From Candidatus Omnitrophota bacterium (GTDB lineage Bacteria; Hinthialibacterota; Hinthialibacteria; OLB16), in contig JACKFH010000001.1 of assembly GCA_020632575.1 (NCBI GenBank), positions 124,001-188,000 of the forward strand: a stretch of DNA of 64,000 nucleotides, given 5' to 3'. The translations under genes were made by a program, and so were the position numbers. The notes under the pieces are model-generated. The model did no database searches. It saw nothing but the letters and a program-made list of their open reading frames with translations, and was not told the origin of the DNA. Below are positions 62,492 through 64,000 of the stretch, piece by piece. Each line of letters starts with the position of its first letter. Position 1 is the stretch's first letter.

Positions 62492-64000
62492 ATGAGCCCA
62501 TTGCTCGAGAGCATTAAAGAACCGAATCAGATTCATTCCTTTTCCGATGAGGAACTCCTCCAACTCGCGGAGGAAATGCGCGAAAAGATCATCGATTCGG
62601 TCTCCCAAACCGGGGGGCATTTCTCCTCCAATCTCGGCACTGTCGAGTTGACTGTGGCTCTCCACAAAGTGTTCGATTCCCCCAACGACAAAATCATCTG
62701 GGATGTCGGGCACCAGGCCTACCCGCACAAACTGCTCACCGGACGTTCCGAGCAGTTCAAATCCCTGCGCCAAACCGATGGTCTCTGCGGGTTCCTGACC
62801 CCCTACGAAAGCGCCCATGACATCTTCGGCGCGGGTCATGCCGGCACCGCGTGCAGCGCCGCGGTCGGGGTCTCCATCGCCAACCATGTTCAGAAGAAAG
62901 ACAACAAGGTGATCGCGATCGTGGGCGATGGCGGGATGACCGCCGGGATGGCTTTCGAGGCGCTCAACCACGCGGGCCATCTCAAGAACGATTTGATTGT
63001 GATCCTCAACGATAACCGGTGGTCGATCAGCAAGAATGTCGGCGCCATGTCCGAGTACCTCAATCGGATCATCACCGGTCAGTTTTACAACCGGACCAAG
63101 ACCGACCTCGAAAAAATCATGGGCGGCCTCCCCGGCGGCGAAAGTTTTCTCAAGATGATGCACAGCGCCGAGGAGCATGTGAAAGGGATGATCGTTCCGG
63201 GCACCCTCTTCGAGGAACTCGGCTTCAGGTACTTCGGACCGGTCGATGGTCACGATCTGCTTCAGATGGTCGACACCCTCGAATCGGTCAAGAAATTGAA
63301 AGGTCCCATCCTTCTTCACGCGGTCACTGTCAAAGGGAAGGGCTACGCTCCCGCCGAGGCCGACGCGATGAAATGGCATGGCCCCACCCCCTTCGATAAG
63401 GTCGAGGGCAAGATCCACAAGAAACCCGGCAAGAAGAGCTACACCGAAATCTTTGTGGAGACCCTCATCGAGGAAGCGGGGAAGGATGACAAACTATGCG
63501 CGGTGACAGCCGCCATGGCCTCCGGCACCGGCCTCTCTAAATTCGCGGAGGCCTACCCCGAGCGTTTCTTCGATGTTGCCATCGCCGAACAACACGCGGT
63601 CACCATGGGCGCGGGCATGGCGAAAGGCGGACTCAAACCGGTGGTCGCCATTTACTCGACCTTTCTCCAGCGCGGGTTCGATCAGGTTCTGCATGACGCC
63701 GCCATCCAAAACCTCCCGGTCATCTTCGCGGTCGACCGCGCCGGTCTGGTCGGAGCGGATGGCGCGACTCACCAGGGGATGTTCGACATGAGTTACCTCC
63801 GCCTCATCCCGAATGTGACCGTGCTGGTTCCCTCGAACGAAGCCGAACTCAACGGCATGCTGAAAACCGCGTTCAACCACAACGGCCCCATCGCGGTCCG
63901 TTTCCCGCGCACTGGCATCACCGATGAGTTTCCCAATTACCTGAAGACCGAACCGATCCCGATCGGCGAGAGTGTCACCGTGCGAGAAGGGCAGGGAGGA
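62492..64000 (+). CDS. dxs: 1-deoxy-D-xylulose-5-phosphate synthase, 3' end outside window
   Basis: 503 codons from the ATG at 62492 (GAAGGTGT upstream) to the window edge without a stop; full-length enzymes have about 620. Motifs: TGGHFSSNLGTVELTVALHK, WDVGHQAYPHKLLTGR, the thiamine-diphosphate site IVGDGGMTAGMAFEALN with ILNDN, GFRYFGPVDGHD, the HAVTVKGKGYAPAEAD loop, then the second half with FFDVAIAEQHAVTMGAGMAK (catalytic Glu) and YSTFLQRGFDQV. It makes 1-deoxyxylulose 5-phosphate from pyruvate and glyceraldehyde 3-phosphate, the first step of the MEP isoprenoid pathway. Its partners are not in view. Confidence 0.95.
   Translation, partial: MSPLLESIKEPNQIHSFSDEELLQLAEEMREKIIDSVSQTGGHFSSNLGTVELTVALHKVFDSPNDKIIWDVGHQAYPHKLLTGRSEQFKSLRQTDGLCGFLTPYESAHDIFGAGHAGTACSAAVGVSIANHVQKKDNKVIAIVGDGGMTAGMAFEALNHAGHLKNDLIVILNDNRWSISKNVGAMSEYLNRIITGQFYNRTKTDLEKIMGGLPGGESFLKMMHSAEEHVKGMIVPGTLFEELGFRYFGPVDGHDLLQMVDTLESVKKLKGPILLHAVTVKGKGYAPAEADAMKWHGPTPFDKVEGKIHKKPGKKSYTEIFVETLIEEAGKDDKLCAVTAAMASGTGLSKFAEAYPERFFDVAIAEQHAVTMGAGMAKGGLKPVVAIYSTFLQRGFDQVLHDAAIQNLPVIFAVDRAGLVGADGATHQGMFDMSYLRLIPNVTVLVPSNEAELNGMLKTAFNHNGPIAVRFPRTGITDEFPNYLKTEPIPIGESVTVREGQGG

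Noticed and set aside
62402..63418. 338-codon minus-strand open frame
   Set aside because: It lies fully antisense to dxs, whose motifs are unmistakable, and shows no family motif of its own.

Overview
The window (64 kb, moderately GC-rich by eye) comes from a bacterium with strong AGGAGG-type ribosome sites and a saccharolytic, sulfatase-rich lifestyle. It carries four Cys-type sulfatases, a GH140/DUF4038-type hydrolase, a DUF1080-ThuA protein, a sialidase-like BNR protein, a xylose-isomerase-like protein and secreted proteins ending in Thr/Pro linkers plus dockerin-like calcium motifs. This combination is typical of little-cultivated lineages around the PVC/FCB groups (Planctomycetota, Lentisphaerota, Omnitrophota, Hydrogenedentota, Sumerlaeota). 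I cannot fix the phylum from sequence alone.

Layout. 0-7.4 kb: secreted proteins (one cut by the window edge, one with a dockerin-like tail, one ceramidase-like), then a plus-strand run of a secreted unknown, the GH140-like enzyme and an esterase. 7.5-9.1 kb: tRNA-Met(CAT) with a visible promoter, and mgtE. 9.2-20.8 kb: minus-strand accessory block with a degenerate receiver, sulfatase, beta-helix protein, sulfatase, a fusion of alkaline-phosphatase-superfamily and endonuclease/exonuclease/phosphatase domains, an FAD oxidoreductase and DUF1080-ThuA. 21-22.3 kb: sugar isomerase-like gene and a 42-residue membrane peptide. 22.5-25.3 kb: decayed DNA with two related copies of a dead beta-helix/dockerin gene. 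25.3-33.8 kb: PQQ-propeller, sulfatase, Memo-like, purE, tatD, LPG-synthase-like flippase and a GT39-like gene; four of these seven have frameshifts.

34-43 kb: the most system-like locus. One minus-strand operon runs hybrid histidine kinase -> receiver -> receiver/class III cyclase -> ABC exporter -> GAF protein -> leaderless subtilisin-like protease, with overlapping or nearly abutting genes. A divergent PilZ gene faces it. This reads as a phosphorelay and cyclic-nucleotide branch physically coupled to an exporter and a cytosolic protease; the cargo is unknown.

43.8-49.1 kb: core cluster gap-pgk-secG followed by a catalytic/non-catalytic M16 peptidase pair. 49.4-64 kb: parvulin isomerase, VWA membrane protein, small zincin, sialidase-like protein, FapA-family protein, an odd ketosynthase that has lost an expected His, a sulfatase, a decayed stretch, a large glycoside-hydrolase-like protein and the 5' part of dxs. 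Dispersed palindromic elements punctuate the gene borders throughout. No CRISPR array, rRNA, transposase or phage gene was seen.
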